Below are positions 1 through 11,442 of a DNA stretch of 64,000 nucleotides, piece after piece. The stretch lies in assembly GCA_900556785.1 (NCBI GenBank), contig USQK01000001.1:1-64000 (forward strand), in the 5' to 3' direction. Numbering within the stretch: position 1 is the stretch's first letter; each line of letters begins with the position of its first letter. The position numbers and the translations under genes are program-made. The notes under the pieces are model-generated. The model worked only from the letters and a program-made list of their open reading frames with translations. It was not told where the DNA came from and searched no databases. The stretch comes from an uncultured Veillonella sp. (lineage in GTDB: Bacteria > Bacillota > Negativicutes > Veillonellales > Veillonellaceae).

Positions 1-7
1 CAAATAG

Positions 8-31
8 AAAAGCGCCTAATGGCGCTTTTTT
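8..31 (+). terminator. Intrinsic terminator of an upstream gene
   Basis: A 9-bp perfect stem (8-16 with 21-29, arm AAAAGCGCC, loop TAAT) runs straight into a T-run. It presumably ends a gene lying to the left of the window, and it isolates the radical SAM gene that follows. Confidence 0.8.
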
Positions 32-202
32 CTGTATAATAGTATATAGAATAGTAAATATATTTATCTTATAATCGTTGTATGGAAAGCCTTATATCTT
101 AATATATTAATTACATATCATAAGGATTAAATACATGGATATTAATATATTAATATAAAAGGTTTTGGATGAGTTTATTTTATATAAGAAAGGAGAGTGA
201 CT

Positions 203-1345
203 ATGAAACCATTTGGTATGATACCTTTTTTTATACCTCATGTAGGGTGTCCTTATGTATGTACATTTTGTAACCAGTCCCGTATTACAGGCCAATCTGG
301 TATTAGTCACCTAACACCGGATTATATAAAAAAAACGATTACAGATTATGTGGGTAAAAAACGAAATGATAAGTTTTGGGAGGTTGCCTTTTATGGAGGC
401 TCTTTTACAGCCATTCATCGCGATTTGCAACATAGCTTATTAGCGCCAACTTATGAGATGTTACAACAGGACATAATCGATGGTATACGTTGCTCTACAC
501 GGCCTGATGCTGTTGGGGATGAGGCTATCTCGTTGTTACAATCCTATGGGGTTAAAACAGTAGAGCTTGGTGTACAGTCTATGAATGATGGTATTTTAGT
601 CGATGCTAAGCGCAGTCACACAGCTCAAGAGGTAGTAGATGCTGTTGCGCGATTAAAGCGACGTGGAATGACTGTAGGTATTCAGCTTTTACCAGGATTA
701 AAAGGTGAAACTTGGGAAACCATTCTAGAAACCGCTATTGCTATAGTTAAACTAGAACCAGATTTTGTTCGAATCTATCCTGTTCTTGTTATAGAAAATA
801 CAGAACTAGCAGATCAATATAGATCTGGTGAGTATGAGCCATTAAGTACTGAACAAGCTATTAAATATTGTGCATTCTTAAAGGAATGGTTTGAACAGCA
901 TAATATTGAAGTTATACGTACAGGATTACAAAGCACGGAAGAGCTCGATTCAGGCAATAGTTTGGTAGCAGGTCCCTATGAACCTGCTATGGGTGAGCTC
1001 GTTGTAAATGAACAATATAAACAACGTATAGAAAGATGTATTGATGAACATCTTTCTTCAAAAAATGTATTAGGAAAGCAAAATAGTTACAATTTTTCTC
1101 ATTTTGATTGTTACTATATCCATAAGGTAAAATGTAGATCTTATTCGGATAGTGGAGATATTTTGATGAAACATAGGATTGTAATTTCTTATCCTAGAAG
1201 CAGTACATCAAAGGTGCGAGGTCTCAAAAATCGCAATATTTTATATTTCCAAGAAACGTATCCTCAATTTAGTATAGATTGGTGTGAAGATAATACGAGA
1301 AATACTGTTCGTTGCTGTATTGATGGCCTACAATATATGTTATAA
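203..1345 (+). CDS. Radical SAM protein, Elp3/HemN-like
   Basis: A 380-residue radical SAM enzyme. The N-terminus carries the [4Fe-4S]/SAM cysteine triad C16-x3-C20-x2-C23, followed by the GGSFTAI segment seen in Elp3- and coproporphyrinogen-oxidase-like radical SAM proteins. The middle third (LGVQSMND, GIQLLPGLKGET) completes the expected barrel. ATG at 203 is preferred over the in-frame GTG at 197 because AGGAG at 191-195 is 7 nt from the ATG and would overlap the GTG. It lies just before smc, 45 bp away, probably in one transcript. The substrate cannot be read from the sequence; the C-terminal part shows no motif I recognise, and a role in tRNA modification would be a guess. Confidence 0.85.
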   Translation: MKPFGMIPFFIPHVGCPYVCTFCNQSRITGQSGISHLTPDYIKKTITDYVGKKRNDKFWEVAFYGGSFTAIHRDLQHSLLAPTYEMLQQDIIDGIRCSTRPDAVGDEAISLLQSYGVKTVELGVQSMNDGILVDAKRSHTAQEVVDAVARLKRRGMTVGIQLLPGLKGETWETILETAIAIVKLEPDFVRIYPVLVIENTELADQYRSGEYEPLSTEQAIKYCAFLKEWFEQHNIEVIRTGLQSTEELDSGNSLVAGPYEPAMGELVVNEQYKQRIERCIDEHLSSKNVLGKQNSYNFSHFDCYYIHKVKCRSYSDSGDILMKHRIVISYPRSSTSKVRGLKNRNILYFQETYPQFSIDWCEDNTRNTVRCCIDGLQYML

Positions 1346-1390
1346 TAAAAGATATGATTATTCGGGGTTGTTAGTAGAAAGGAGGCAGTC

Positions 1391-4300
1391 ATGCAATTAC
1401 TTCGGTTAGAATTAAAGGGCTTTAAATCGTTTGCAGATAAAACGGTTGTAAAATTCTCGCCAGGAATGACTGCCGTTATTGGACCTAACGGAAGTGGTAA
1501 AAGTAATATTACGGATGCTATGAAATGGGTTTTAGGGGAATCCAATGTCCGTAACTTACGTGGTCAAAAAGCAGAGGATATTATCTTCTCCGGTACGGAA
1601 AAGCGCAAGCCTATGAGTGCTGCTGAGGTTACTCTCGTATTTGATAATAGTGACCAACAATTAGATTTAGATATGGCAGAGGTAGCTATTACACGTCGTA
1701 TATATCGTACTGGTGAAAGTGAATTCCTTATCAATAAGCGATCTTGTCGTTTAAAGGATATTCACCTTTTATTAGCTGATACAGGTCTTGGGAAAGACTC
1801 TATGGCTATCATCGGGCAGAACCGCATTGATGCTATTTTAAACTCTAAGCCTGAAGAACGACGCCTTATCTTTGAAGATGTAGCTGGTATTTCACGGTTC
1901 AAGATCAATAAAGAAGATGCATTGCGTCGTATTGCTAGTACAGATCGAAATATGGAACGTGTACGAGACGTAATGGCAACTATCGAAGAGCAACTAGGAC
2001 CTTTGTCTGAAAAGGCGGAAAAGACTAAAAAATATATGACCTTAAGTCGTACAAAGCGCGACTATGATGGGGCATTAGGCTTTCACAATTATAAGACCTC
2101 TGATCGTTTATTAACGCGTTTCGAAAATGATAATATTGCATTTAAGGATGAAGAGATTGAGCTTCAAACTGAATTGTCTAAATTGGAAGCTCGCCGTCAT
2201 ACCTTGCAATCCACATCAACAAAAGAGCAAGAACAACTCAAGTTGTGGGAAGCTCAGTATACGGAAAAGCAACGTGATGAAGAACGTTTAGCAGGTCATT
2301 TACGTCTGTTAGAAGAACAATTAAAAACGGCTCACCGCGAATTAGATGAAACATCTATGCGTATTAGCGAATTAGAAGCTACGCAAAAGGGCGAAGAACA
2401 ACAATTGCGCATTTTAAATCAGTTGATTCAAGATGAACGTGCTCAATTAGTAGAAAAAGAGTCTAAGCTAGAAGCGTTAGAGGCTAATTATAAAAAAGCT
2501 GTTGAAGATGTTAGCGCTGAACAAGCGAAGTTCCAGTCCTTGCAGTCTAATCGAGAAGCCTTTGAGCAACATCAATTAGAACTTGTGAGCGCCATTGAAA
2601 CGGCAAAAGCTAGTATTCGTAGCTTAGAAGCTCGTAAGGAAGAGTCTACAAAACAATGTGAGGTTTTAAAGGCTGAAATAGGTCAAGTAGATAGTGAATT
2701 ACAAGTAGCTCGCGGTGAATTTGACACATTAGGCCAACAGTTTAATGCTATTTCTGCCCAACGACAAGCCCTCGTTGATGGCGGCAAAGAAGCAGCCTTA
2801 CAAGCTCGTGAAGAACGCAAAGAATTACAAAAATTACGTACCCAAGAGCAACGTGTTAAAGGTCGTATCGAACTATTAGCCCAATGGGAAGAACAACATG
2901 AAGGCTATTTAGAAGGTACTAAGAATATCCTAAACGGTAAAGGATCTTGGCGCAAACAAATTACAGGTGCTGTGGGTGATCTCTTTACGGTAGAAGATAA
3001 ATATACTACGGCTATCGAAACGGCATTAGGTGGTAGTGTTAACCACGTTGTGACCACTACTGCTCGCGCTGCTGCTGAGGGTGTCAATTATTTGAAATCT
3101 ATCCAAGGTGGCCGCGTAACCTTCTTGCCGATGGATTCTGTAAAAGGAAAACCCTATGATACACCGGCTTTACATGAAAGTTGTGTAATCGGTACTGCTG
3201 TTGATTGTATTTCCTTTGATAATACATACGCTCATATTTTCCAATACTTATTGGGGCGCACCTTGGTAGTATCCTCCATGGATGATGCTATTGGTCTGCA
3301 AAAAAAATATAATCAACAATTGCGTATCGTTACGCTTACAGGGGAACAATTCCAACCTGGTGGCTCTTTAACTGGTGGTGCTACAAAGCGTAAGCGTGCC
3401 TCTGTATTGAGCCGTAAGGAAGAGGCGGCTAGCCTTGAACAAGAGCTATTGCAAATTGAAGAACAAATTCGTTCCTTAACAGCTAGCTTGGAAAACCTTG
3501 AAAAACGGGTTGACGAAGCTGAAAAAGAACGAGCTACCCTTGATGAAAGCTACCAACATACGAACTTACTGTATGTGGCTAGCGAAACAAAGGTACAAAA
3601 TATTCAAAATCAAATGGATCGTAAGAAACGTGTTCTCCGTGAAGAAGAGCAACGTTTATTACAAATCGATATTGATTTAGCTAGTACAACGGCTAACTTG
3701 AAAGATCAAGAAACAGCATTGGCTTCTTTGCAAGAAGACCACGGTGTAGATGGCAATCAAGGGGCCTTAATGGAGCGTTTAACTGTATTACAAAAAGAAC
3801 AGCAAGAGGCTTATGAATCTTTCACAGAGGCACGCCTCACCTGTGATACGTTGCGACAAACCATTAAGGAACGTGAAGCTCAGCGAGAACAACGTAATCA
3901 ATCCATTGCTAACATTGTAGAGCGACTAACACCGTTACGTAATTTGCTGATTAGCACTACAGAGCGCTATGAAGTAGAACTACCAAAGGCTAAAGAATTG
4001 GCTGACCGGGAACTATCTGTGGCTACAGCAGAGGTAGAACGATTGCGCGCACTTCGCGATGAGGCTTATGATAAAACATCTACAGGACGTGAAGAGATGG
4101 AATCTATCCTTGGTGAGCAAGATCGATTGAACCAACGATATAAAGTCGTTCAAGGTCGACTCGTCGATATGGAAGGTAAGATTACACGTCATCGCATGGA
4201 TTGTGAGCGTTTTGTAGAAGAACTACAAGAGTTAGGCTTTACCTTAGAAGATGCGCAGGCTCTTCGCATTGAAGGTTCTGTAAACGATTGGAAGGATGAG

Positions 4301-4945
4301 CAGGCTCGCTTGATGGCAGAAATTGCAGAACTAGGCCCAGTCAATCCGAACGCTGTTGAAGAATATGAAGAAACTAAAGAGCGTTATGATTTCTTAACTA
4401 CACAGTTAGCAGATTTAGATACAGCGAAGGAGCAATTGCAAGCGGTTATTGCTGAAATGGACAAGGCTATGAGTACACAGCTATACGATGTATTAGATGT
4501 AGTAGGTCGTAGATTCCAAGAGGTATTTAGCCAACTATTTGGCGGTGGTACGGCGCAAATTGTATTGACTGATCCAGATAATATCTTAACTGGTGGTATC
4601 GATTTCTATATTCAGCCGCCAGGGAAGAAGCGTCAACAATTGACCTTGTTATCCGGTGGTGAGCGTGCCCTTACGGTTATTGCTTTATTGTTCTCGTTCC
4701 TAGATTATCGTCCAGCGCCGTTCTGCGTGCTTGACGAAGTTGACGCAGCTCTTGATGAAGCCAATGTAGAACGATTTAGTTCTTACTTAAATCGGGTAAA
4801 TAAAGAAACACAATTTATCGTAGTATCGCACCGTAAAAAGACGATGGAAGCTGCCGAAGTATTACAAGGGGTGACCATGGTTGAACGAGGCGTATCGCGA
4901 TTATTAACAGTAGCATTTGAAGATGTGAAGGAGGATCTAGCATAA
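1391..4945 (+). CDS. smc: Chromosome segregation protein SMC
   Basis: An 1184-residue SMC ATPase, full length for the family. It holds Walker A GPNGSGKSN (31-39), a first long coiled coil (about 170-500), a hinge domain (about 510-650, GAVGDLF to GGSLTGGA), a second coiled coil (about 660-1020), the ABC signature LSGGERALT (about 1087) and Walker B FCVLDEVDAALDEA (about 1115). It forms the condensin-like ring with ScpA and ScpB, which are not in this window, and compacts and segregates the chromosome. A strong AAAGGAGG precedes the ATG. It overlaps ftsY by one base (TAATG), so the two are translationally coupled. Confidence 0.98.
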   Translation: MQLLRLELKGFKSFADKTVVKFSPGMTAVIGPNGSGKSNITDAMKWVLGESNVRNLRGQKAEDIIFSGTEKRKPMSAAEVTLVFDNSDQQLDLDMAEVAITRRIYRTGESEFLINKRSCRLKDIHLLLADTGLGKDSMAIIGQNRIDAILNSKPEERRLIFEDVAGISRFKINKEDALRRIASTDRNMERVRDVMATIEEQLGPLSEKAEKTKKYMTLSRTKRDYDGALGFHNYKTSDRLLTRFENDNIAFKDEEIELQTELSKLEARRHTLQSTSTKEQEQLKLWEAQYTEKQRDEERLAGHLRLLEEQLKTAHRELDETSMRISELEATQKGEEQQLRILNQLIQDERAQLVEKESKLEALEANYKKAVEDVSAEQAKFQSLQSNREAFEQHQLELVSAIETAKASIRSLEARKEESTKQCEVLKAEIGQVDSELQVARGEFDTLGQQFNAISAQRQALVDGGKEAALQAREERKELQKLRTQEQRVKGRIELLAQWEEQHEGYLEGTKNILNGKGSWRKQITGAVGDLFTVEDKYTTAIETALGGSVNHVVTTTARAAAEGVNYLKSIQGGRVTFLPMDSVKGKPYDTPALHESCVIGTAVDCISFDNTYAHIFQYLLGRTLVVSSMDDAIGLQKKYNQQLRIVTLTGEQFQPGGSLTGGATKRKRASVLSRKEEAASLEQELLQIEEQIRSLTASLENLEKRVDEAEKERATLDESYQHTNLLYVASETKVQNIQNQMDRKKRVLREEEQRLLQIDIDLASTTANLKDQETALASLQEDHGVDGNQGALMERLTVLQKEQQEAYESFTEARLTCDTLRQTIKEREAQREQRNQSIANIVERLTPLRNLLISTTERYEVELPKAKELADRELSVATAEVERLRALRDEAYDKTSTGREEMESILGEQDRLNQRYKVVQGRLVDMEGKITRHRMDCERFVEELQELGFTLEDAQALRIEGSVNDWKDEQARLMAEIAELGPVNPNAVEEYEETKERYDFLTTQLADLDTAKEQLQAVIAEMDKAMSTQLYDVLDVVGRRFQEVFSQLFGGGTAQIVLTDPDNILTGGIDFYIQPPGKKRQQLTLLSGGERALTVIALLFSFLDYRPAPFCVLDEVDAALDEANVERFSSYLNRVNKETQFIVVSHRKKTMEAAEVLQGVTMVERGVSRLLTVAFEDVKEDLA

Positions 4946-5880
4946 TGGCATTTGGATTCTTTGATAGAATTAAAGACGGTTTAGAAAAAACTCGTAAGTC
5001 TTTTGTAAAAAATGTAGAAAGCATCGTTATTGGTTATGCGCAAATCGATGATGATTTTTTAGATGATTTAGAAGCAGTTATGCTTACTAGTGATCTAGGC
5101 CCTAAGACGACAGAATACTTGATGAAAGAAATTCGTCGTGGTGTAACAGAAGGTATCATCAATCATACAGGCGATGTAATGCCGTTCATGGAAGACCGCA
5201 TCACGGAAATGCTCATCGATCAAGAAGATGAAATTACTTTGCACCATCCTGAGGTTATCCTCGTAGTTGGTGTAAATGGTGTTGGTAAAACAACGACAAT
5301 CGCTAAATTGGCTAATTATTATACTAAAGAAGGTAAAAAGGTTATCATTGCTGCAGGTGATACATTCCGTGCCGCTGCAGCTGACCAATTATCCATATGG
5401 GCTGATCGTGTTGGTGTGCCGATTGTTAAACATAAAGAAGGCGCAGATCCTGCTGCCGTTGTATATGATGCAATGGAAGCTGCGAAAGCTCGTAATGCAG
5501 ACCTTGTTATCGTAGATACGGCTGGTCGTCTACATACTAAGGTTAACCTTATGGAAGAGCTTAAAAAGATGGGGCGCGTAGCGAATAATCACGTAGAAGG
5601 TGCGCCACATCAAACATTGCTCGTATTAGATGGTACTACGGGTCAAAATGCAGTAAGCCAAGCTAAATTATTTGGTCAAGCCGTGCCAGTAAATGGTATT
5701 GTAGTAACTAAATTAGATGGTACAGCTAAAGGTGGTGTAGTTATCTCTATTAAAGAGGAACTAGGCGTACCCGTACGCTGGATTGGCGTTGGCGAAGGTA
5801 TGGATGACTTGCGTCCATTTAATGCAAAAGAATTTGCTAATGCATTATTTAATAAAGGAATGATTCAAGGTGACAAATAA
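4945..5880 (+). CDS. ftsY: Signal recognition particle receptor FtsY
   Basis: A 311-residue SRP-type GTPase that receives SRP-ribosome complexes at the inner membrane. The NG domain starts almost at once, with no long acidic A domain, as is common in Firmicutes. The G1 motif GVNGVGKTT lies at about 109-117, the DTAGR motif at about 191 and [10 protein letters not shown] at about 255. The start codon overlaps the smc stop (TAATG). The smc-ftsY pairing is the usual order in Firmicutes and Negativicutes. Confidence 0.98.
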   Translation: MAFGFFDRIKDGLEKTRKSFVKNVESIVIGYAQIDDDFLDDLEAVMLTSDLGPKTTEYLMKEIRRGVTEGIINHTGDVMPFMEDRITEMLIDQEDEITLHHPEVILVVGVNGVGKTTTIAKLANYYTKEGKKVIIAAGDTFRAAAADQLSIWADRVGVPIVKHKEGADPAAVVYDAMEAAKARNADLVIVDTAGRLHTKVNLMEELKKMGRVANNHVEGAPHQTLLVLDGTTGQNAVSQAKLFGQAVPVNGIVVTKLDGTAKGGVVISIKEELGVPVRWIGVGEGMDDLRPFNAKEFANALFNKGMIQGDK

Positions 5881-6253
5881 ATATAACCGGGAATTCTTAC
5901 TTGAATATGTAGAATCTGAAAATAAAAAAAATGAATGTAATGTTAGCCTAGAAAATATGAATAAGATTGTTAGCTTAATCGAGTACTTTGGTATTGAACT
6001 ATATCGCCCCATTACGCGATTGCTACTTTCAAACTGGGAAGAAATTACAGATCGTATTAATAACTATACTGAATCAGATTGGATGATGGCTGATGAAATC
6101 CAAAAGACTACACCTACATTAGATCGCTTCTCCATTGCTATGCTCATCGAAGTATTAGAAGGTGAGGATACGTTGAACCAAGCAGAAAATGCAGGTCGCC
6201 GTCTTTCAGAGGAAGAGCTCAAAGCTATCCGTAAACATCAGGATGAACAGTAA
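5870..6253 (+). CDS. Small acidic protein of unknown function
   Basis: A 127-residue protein without a family I recognise. It starts with GTG inside the last codons of ftsY (11-nt overlap; AAAGGAA at 5854-5860 is the likely ribosome binding site) and its stop overlaps the uvrB ATG by one base. It is predicted soluble and mostly helical, with a charged C-terminus ([17 protein letters not shown]) and no signal peptide or membrane segment. The double overlap makes it a real, co-translated gene. It is not YlxM, the SRP-associated helix-turn-helix protein often found near ftsY, because no such motif is visible. Confidence 0.8.
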   Translation: MTNKYNREFLLEYVESENKKNECNVSLENMNKIVSLIEYFGIELYRPITRLLLSNWEEITDRINNYTESDWMMADEIQKTTPTLDRFSIAMLIEVLEGEDTLNQAENAGRRLSEEELKAIRKHQDEQ

Positions 6254-8427
6254 TGAAACATAATACATATAATTACGAAGGGGGCCAACCATTTAAAGTG
6301 GAGGCGCCCTTTACGCCTACAGGGGACCAACCAACTGCGATTCAATCTTTAACTGAAGGTATTGAACGCGGTGAATGGGCCCAAGTTTTGCTCGGTGCTA
6401 CTGGTACAGGTAAGACTTTTACTATGGCTAAGGTTATAGAGGCTGTTCAAAAGCCAACGCTGATTATTGCCCATAATAAAACCTTAGCTGCGCAGCTATG
6501 TAGTGAGTTTAAAAGCTTCTTCCCTAATAATGCGGTAGAATACTTTGTATCTTACTACGATTTCTACCAACCAGAAGCGTATATTCCTTCTAGCGATACA
6601 TACATCGAGAAGGATGCGTCTATCAATGATGAAATCGATAAACTGCGACATAGCGCTACGATGAGCCTCTTTGAGCGTCGCGATGTGATCATCGTTGCCT
6701 CTGTTAGCTGTATTTACGGCTTAGGTGACCCTGAGGACTACTCTGAACTCGTGTTGTCTTTGCGCTTAGGGCAGACGAAATCTCGTGATGAAATTCTGTC
6801 TAAACTCGTAGATATTCAATATACGAGAAATGATATGAACTTTATCCGCGGTACCTTCCGTGTACAAGGGGATACTATCGAGATTTTCCCTGCTGCCTAT
6901 AGTGAAAGAGCCATTCGAGTGGAACTCTTCGGCGATGAAATCGATCGCCTCGTTGAGGTAGATGCTTTGACTGGTGAAGTGATTGCTGAACGCAAGCACG
7001 TTGCGGTCTATCCAGCATCTCACTATGTAACAACGAAAGATAAGATGCGTATTGCTGTAGAGCGTATTGAAGCTGAATTAGACGAACAATTAGCTAAGTT
7101 GAAAGCTGCTGACCGTCTATTAGAGGCTCAACGTCTTGAACAGCGTACCCGTTACGATATAGAAATGATGCAAGAAATGGGCTATTGCTCAGGCATCGAA
7201 AACTATTCCCGCCACATGTCTGAACGTAAGGCTGGAGAGGCACCATACACATTGATAGACTATTTCCCAGATGACTTCCTCATCATGGTGGACGAGTCTC
7301 ATGTAACCATTCCTCAAGTACGTGCCATGTACAATGGTGACCGTGCGCGTAAAGAATCACTGATCGAATATGGCTTCCGTCTGCCGTCTGCGCTTGATAA
7401 TAGACCGCTTCAATTCGATGAGTTCGTGGAGCGTATCAATCAAATCGTTTATGTATCGGCAACGCCTGGTCCATATGAAATGGAAGTACAAACGAATGTG
7501 GCAGAGCAAATTATTCGTCCTACCGGTCTACTTGATCCATCCATTGAGATTCGTCCTATTAAGGGACAAATGGATGACTTGCTCGGTGAAATTCATAAGC
7601 GTGCTGCCAAGAATGAGCGTGTCCTCGTTACGACCTTAACGAAGAAGATGGCTGAGGATTTAACAGAGTTCTTGAAGGAAATGGGCGTCCGCGTTCGATA
7701 CCTTCATTCTGATATCGTTACTATCGAGCGCGCTGAAATTATTCGTGACTTACGAGCTGGTGTATTCGATGTACTAGTTGGTATCAACTTGCTTCGTGAA
7801 GGTCTTGATATGCCAGAGGTTTCTTTAGTGGCTATCTTAGATGCGGATAAAGAAGGTTTCTTGCGCTCCGATACAGCTATGATTCAAACTATTGGTCGTG
7901 CTGCTCGTAATGTGAATGGTCACGTTATCATGTACGCTGATCGTGTAACAGGTTCTATGCAGCGCGCCATTGATGAAACAGATCGTCGTCGTGCCGTACA
8001 AGAGGCTTATAATATTGAACATAATATTACGCCTAAGTCTGTCTCTAAAGACGTCAAAGAGCTTATTGAGTTGACGAAAATTGAAGAAGATATGGTCACC
8101 GATGGAAAGGACTTTTCACCGAAGAAAGGGAAAAAGAAATCCTCTACAACGGGTATGGACCATGGACACGAGCCATATGCACAAGATATATCTAGTCCTA
8201 AGGTGGCAGATATAACGCCGGAAGAGTTATTCAATAAAATTGAAGAGCTTGATCGTCAAATGAAGGCCGCTGCAAAGCAGCTTGAATTTGAAAAGGCTGC
8301 AAAACTTCGTGATCAATTAGGGGAACTACGTCAACAATGGTCCGATATGCATAGTGCAGGTGAAAGCAAGTTAAAAAAAACTGCATCAACTAAAGGTAGA
8401 AAGCGGACTAGCTCAAAGAGTAAATAG
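6253..8427 (+). CDS. uvrB: Excinuclease ABC subunit B
   Basis: A 724-residue damage-verification helicase of nucleotide excision repair. It shows Walker [11 protein letters not shown] (about 47-56), the beta-hairpin region [17 protein letters not shown] that clamps DNA, the DEAD-like motif MVDESHVT, helicase motif VI region QTIGRAARN and a C-terminal UVR motif ([13 protein letters not shown]) that contacts UvrC. A lysine/serine-rich tail (about 700-724) follows the UVR domain. It overlaps the preceding small gene by one base. No GAAC-N4-GTTC LexA box is visible near uvrB or uvrA. Confidence 0.98.
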   Translation: MKHNTYNYEGGQPFKVEAPFTPTGDQPTAIQSLTEGIERGEWAQVLLGATGTGKTFTMAKVIEAVQKPTLIIAHNKTLAAQLCSEFKSFFPNNAVEYFVSYYDFYQPEAYIPSSDTYIEKDASINDEIDKLRHSATMSLFERRDVIIVASVSCIYGLGDPEDYSELVLSLRLGQTKSRDEILSKLVDIQYTRNDMNFIRGTFRVQGDTIEIFPAAYSERAIRVELFGDEIDRLVEVDALTGEVIAERKHVAVYPASHYVTTKDKMRIAVERIEAELDEQLAKLKAADRLLEAQRLEQRTRYDIEMMQEMGYCSGIENYSRHMSERKAGEAPYTLIDYFPDDFLIMVDESHVTIPQVRAMYNGDRARKESLIEYGFRLPSALDNRPLQFDEFVERINQIVYVSATPGPYEMEVQTNVAEQIIRPTGLLDPSIEIRPIKGQMDDLLGEIHKRAAKNERVLVTTLTKKMAEDLTEFLKEMGVRVRYLHSDIVTIERAEIIRDLRAGVFDVLVGINLLREGLDMPEVSLVAILDADKEGFLRSDTAMIQTIGRAARNVNGHVIMYADRVTGSMQRAIDETDRRRAVQEAYNIEHNITPKSVSKDVKELIELTKIEEDMVTDGKDFSPKKGKKKSSTTGMDHGHEPYAQDISSPKVADITPEELFNKIEELDRQMKAAAKQLEFEKAAKLRDQLGELRQQWSDMHSAGESKLKKTASTKGRKRTSSKSK

Positions 8428-8502
8428 ATTGTAATAAAACACATAGATTATATAGACTATATGTGCGATAATATACATATATTATTTCATGTTAGTAAAC
8501 AG

Positions 8503-8534
8503 AGAGATGATGCCGATTGGTATCATCTCTTTAA
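8503..8534 (+). terminator. Strong hairpin between uvrB and uvrA
   Basis: A 12-bp stem (8503-8514 with 8519-8530, loop GATT, one G-T pair) ends only 16 bases before the uvrA ATG. The T-run is short (TCTCTTTAAAT), so it could be a weak terminator after uvrB or a structure in the uvrA leader. Which one cannot be told from sequence alone. Confidence 0.45.
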
Positions 8535-8546
8535 ATAGGGAATATA

Positions 8547-11399
8547 ATGAAAGATCAATTGATTGTAAAAGGTGCGCGTCAGCATAACCTTAAAAATATA
8601 GATATATCCTTACCACGGGACCAGTTTATTGTGTTGACAGGCCTCAGTGGTTCTGGTAAATCGTCTTTAGCATTTGATACAATTTACGCAGAAGGGCAAC
8701 GACGCTATGTAGAGTCTTTATCTGCTTATGCACGTCAATTCTTGGGACAAATGGATAAACCCGATGTAGACTATATTGAAGGTTTATCTCCAGCTATTTC
8801 TATCGATCAAAAGACCACAAGCCGTAACCCTCGTTCTACAGTTGGTACTGTAACGGAGATTTACGATTACTTGCGTCTATTATTTGCTCGCGTAGGTCAT
8901 GCTCATTGTCCTGAATGTGGTAAGCCTATTACACAGCAAACAATACAACAAATGACAGATGACGTAATGAGCTTCCCAGAAGGTACTAAGATTTTAGTAT
9001 TAGCCCCTATGATTCAAGGGAAAAAAGGGGAGCATAAATCTGTCTTTGACCAACTTCGAAAAGAAGGCTTTGTTCGTGCCCGTGTAGATGGCGTTGTACG
9101 TACATTAGATGAAGATATTATATTAGAGAAAAATAAAAAACATTCCATCGATATCGTCGTAGACCGTCTCGTTGTAAAAGAAGGTATTGAATCTCGCTTA
9201 GCAGACTCTATGGAGACCGCATCAAAATGGGCAGAAGGCATTGTAGTTATCCAAGAGGTAGATGGACCTGAACATATGTATAGCCAACACTTTGCATGTC
9301 CAGATTGCCATATTTCCTTACCGAAAATTGAGCCACGTATGTTCTCCTTTAATAGTCCATTTGGTGCCTGTCCAGCTTGTTTGGGAATTGGCTCTACCAT
9401 GGAAGTAGACGAAGAACGCGTTATTCCAGATGGATCTATTACCTTTGCCGATGGTTGTGTACAAGCGTTGAGCTCTAACCCTAATGCATGGTTTATGCGC
9501 CAAGTAGAAGGTCTATTAAAAGCTAATGGCTACTCTTTAGATTCTACTTATGATGAATTGCCAAAAGCATTACAGAAAAAAGTAATGTACGGCACTACAG
9601 ATAAGGTTGCTTTCACGTACGAAAATATGCGCGGTGAAGTGAAGGAATTCTTTACTGAGTACGAAGGTATTTTACCGATGGTAAAACGCCGTCATAGTGA
9701 AGCCTCTACAGATTCCATGCGCGAAGAGTTTGAAAAATTTATGTCTATTAAGCCTTGTACTACATGCCATGGTGCTCGTCTTAAACCTGAAGTATTAGCT
9801 ATAACCGTAGGGGATAAGAACATCAATGAAGTGACCCAATTGACCATTAAAGAAGCACTCGATTTCTTTGGTAAGTTACAGTTGACAGAGCGGGAACAAG
9901 TGATTGGGGCTCAAATTTTGAAGGAAATCAATGCTCGTCTTGGGTTCCTCAATAATGTAGGCCTTGATTATCTTACTATGAACCGTAGTGCAGGTACTTT
10001 GTCTGGTGGTGAAGCGCAACGTATTCGTCTAGCTACGCAAATCGGCTCTGGTTTGGTAGGTGTATTGTACATCCTAGATGAACCGTCTATAGGTCTACAT
10101 CAACGAGATAATGATCGACTCATCGATACCTTAAAAGGCTTACGGGACTTAGGTAATACATTGCTCGTCGTAGAACACGACGAAGATACGATGCGTGCGG
10201 CTGATTATCTCGTGGACATTGGTCCCGGTGCAGGTGAGCATGGCGGTCAAATTATTGCCGCTGGTTCTGTTGAGGAAGTGATGAAGGTAAAAGACTCTAT
10301 TACTGGTCAGTATTTGAGCGGTCGTAAATTTATCGCCCTTCCTGAAGAACGCCGTAAACCAGGTAAGAACTGCATTGAAATTCGGGGTGCTAAGGAAAAT
10401 AATTTACAAAATGTAAATGTAAAATTCCCTATTGGCTTATTCAATGTTGTTACTGGTGTCAGCGGTTCTGGTAAGTCTACCTTGATTAATGAAATTCTCT
10501 ACAAAGGTTTAGCTAATCAATTATATCGTTCTAACCATAAAGTTGGGGCTCATAAAGAAATCCGTGGTCTTGAACATATTGATAAAATCATCAATATCGA
10601 CCAAAGTCCTATCGGTCGTACACCGCGCTCTAATCCAGCTACCTATACAGGTGTATTTGATGCTATACGCGAGCTCTATAGTCAAACACCGGAAGCAAAG
10701 ATGCGCGGCTACAAACAAGGGCGCTTTAGCTTTAACGTAAAAGGTGGACGCTGTGAAGCTTGTCGTGGTGATGGTATCATCAAAATTGAAATGCACTTCT
10801 TACCAGATGTGTACGTACCTTGTGAGGTTTGTAAGGGAGCCCGTTATAATCGAGAAACCTTAGAGGTTAAATACAAAGGCAAATCTATTGCCGATGTCTT
10901 AGATATGACCGTAGACGATGCAGTAGAATTCTTTAGTGCCATCCCTAAAATTTATCGTAAGATGGTTACCTTACAAGAGGTAGGTCTTGGCTATATTCGT
11001 TTAGGTCAAGCCGCAACAACCCTATCTGGTGGTGAAGCACAACGCGTTAAATTAGCTACTGAATTAGCTCGTCGTAGCACAGGTAAAACATTGTACATCC
11101 TAGATGAACCGACTACAGGTCTTCACGCCGAAGATATTCGCAAGTTATTACACGTATTGCAACAACTCGTAGAGGGTGGCGATACCGTTGTAGTTATCGA
11201 GCATAATTTAGATGTCATTAAGATGGCAGACCACATCATAGACCTCGGTCCTGAAGGTGGTAATCGCGGTGGTACTATCGTAGCTACAGGTACACCTGAG
11301 GAAATCGTTAAGGTGAAAGAAAGCTATACCGGCAAATTCTTAGGTCCTGTATTAGAACAGACTAAGAAATTTATGAAAGCAGCTCAAAAGAAGAAATAA
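8547..11399 (+). CDS. uvrA: Excinuclease ABC subunit A
   Basis: A 950-residue damage-sensing ATPase that loads UvrB. Two ABC modules are complete: Walker [15 protein letters not shown] (about 31) and [10 protein letters not shown] (about 640), each with an LSGGEAQR signature and a DEPS/DEPT Walker B. Zinc-binding cysteine pairs are present (CPECGKP, CPDCHIS to CPACLG, and CEACRGDG to CEVCKGA). A hairpin separates it from uvrB, so it may also have its own transcript. AGGG about 6 nt upstream serves as ribosome binding site. Confidence 0.98.
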   Translation: MKDQLIVKGARQHNLKNIDISLPRDQFIVLTGLSGSGKSSLAFDTIYAEGQRRYVESLSAYARQFLGQMDKPDVDYIEGLSPAISIDQKTTSRNPRSTVGTVTEIYDYLRLLFARVGHAHCPECGKPITQQTIQQMTDDVMSFPEGTKILVLAPMIQGKKGEHKSVFDQLRKEGFVRARVDGVVRTLDEDIILEKNKKHSIDIVVDRLVVKEGIESRLADSMETASKWAEGIVVIQEVDGPEHMYSQHFACPDCHISLPKIEPRMFSFNSPFGACPACLGIGSTMEVDEERVIPDGSITFADGCVQALSSNPNAWFMRQVEGLLKANGYSLDSTYDELPKALQKKVMYGTTDKVAFTYENMRGEVKEFFTEYEGILPMVKRRHSEASTDSMREEFEKFMSIKPCTTCHGARLKPEVLAITVGDKNINEVTQLTIKEALDFFGKLQLTEREQVIGAQILKEINARLGFLNNVGLDYLTMNRSAGTLSGGEAQRIRLATQIGSGLVGVLYILDEPSIGLHQRDNDRLIDTLKGLRDLGNTLLVVEHDEDTMRAADYLVDIGPGAGEHGGQIIAAGSVEEVMKVKDSITGQYLSGRKFIALPEERRKPGKNCIEIRGAKENNLQNVNVKFPIGLFNVVTGVSGSGKSTLINEILYKGLANQLYRSNHKVGAHKEIRGLEHIDKIINIDQSPIGRTPRSNPATYTGVFDAIRELYSQTPEAKMRGYKQGRFSFNVKGGRCEACRGDGIIKIEMHFLPDVYVPCEVCKGARYNRETLEVKYKGKSIADVLDMTVDDAVEFFSAIPKIYRKMVTLQEVGLGYIRLGQAATTLSGGEAQRVKLATELARRSTGKTLYILDEPTTGLHAEDIRKLLHVLQQLVEGGDTVVVIEHNLDVIKMADHIIDLGPEGGNRGGTIVATGTPEEIVKVKESYTGKFLGPVLEQTKKFMKAAQKKK

Positions 11400-11442
11400 T
11401 AGTGCGTACAAAGCTTAAAAATCTACGAGGAAAGGAGGACAT

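Noticed and set aside
8428..8546. LexA (SOS) box upstream of uvrA
   Set aside because: No GAAC-N4-GTTC or close variant is present, so SOS control cannot be claimed.
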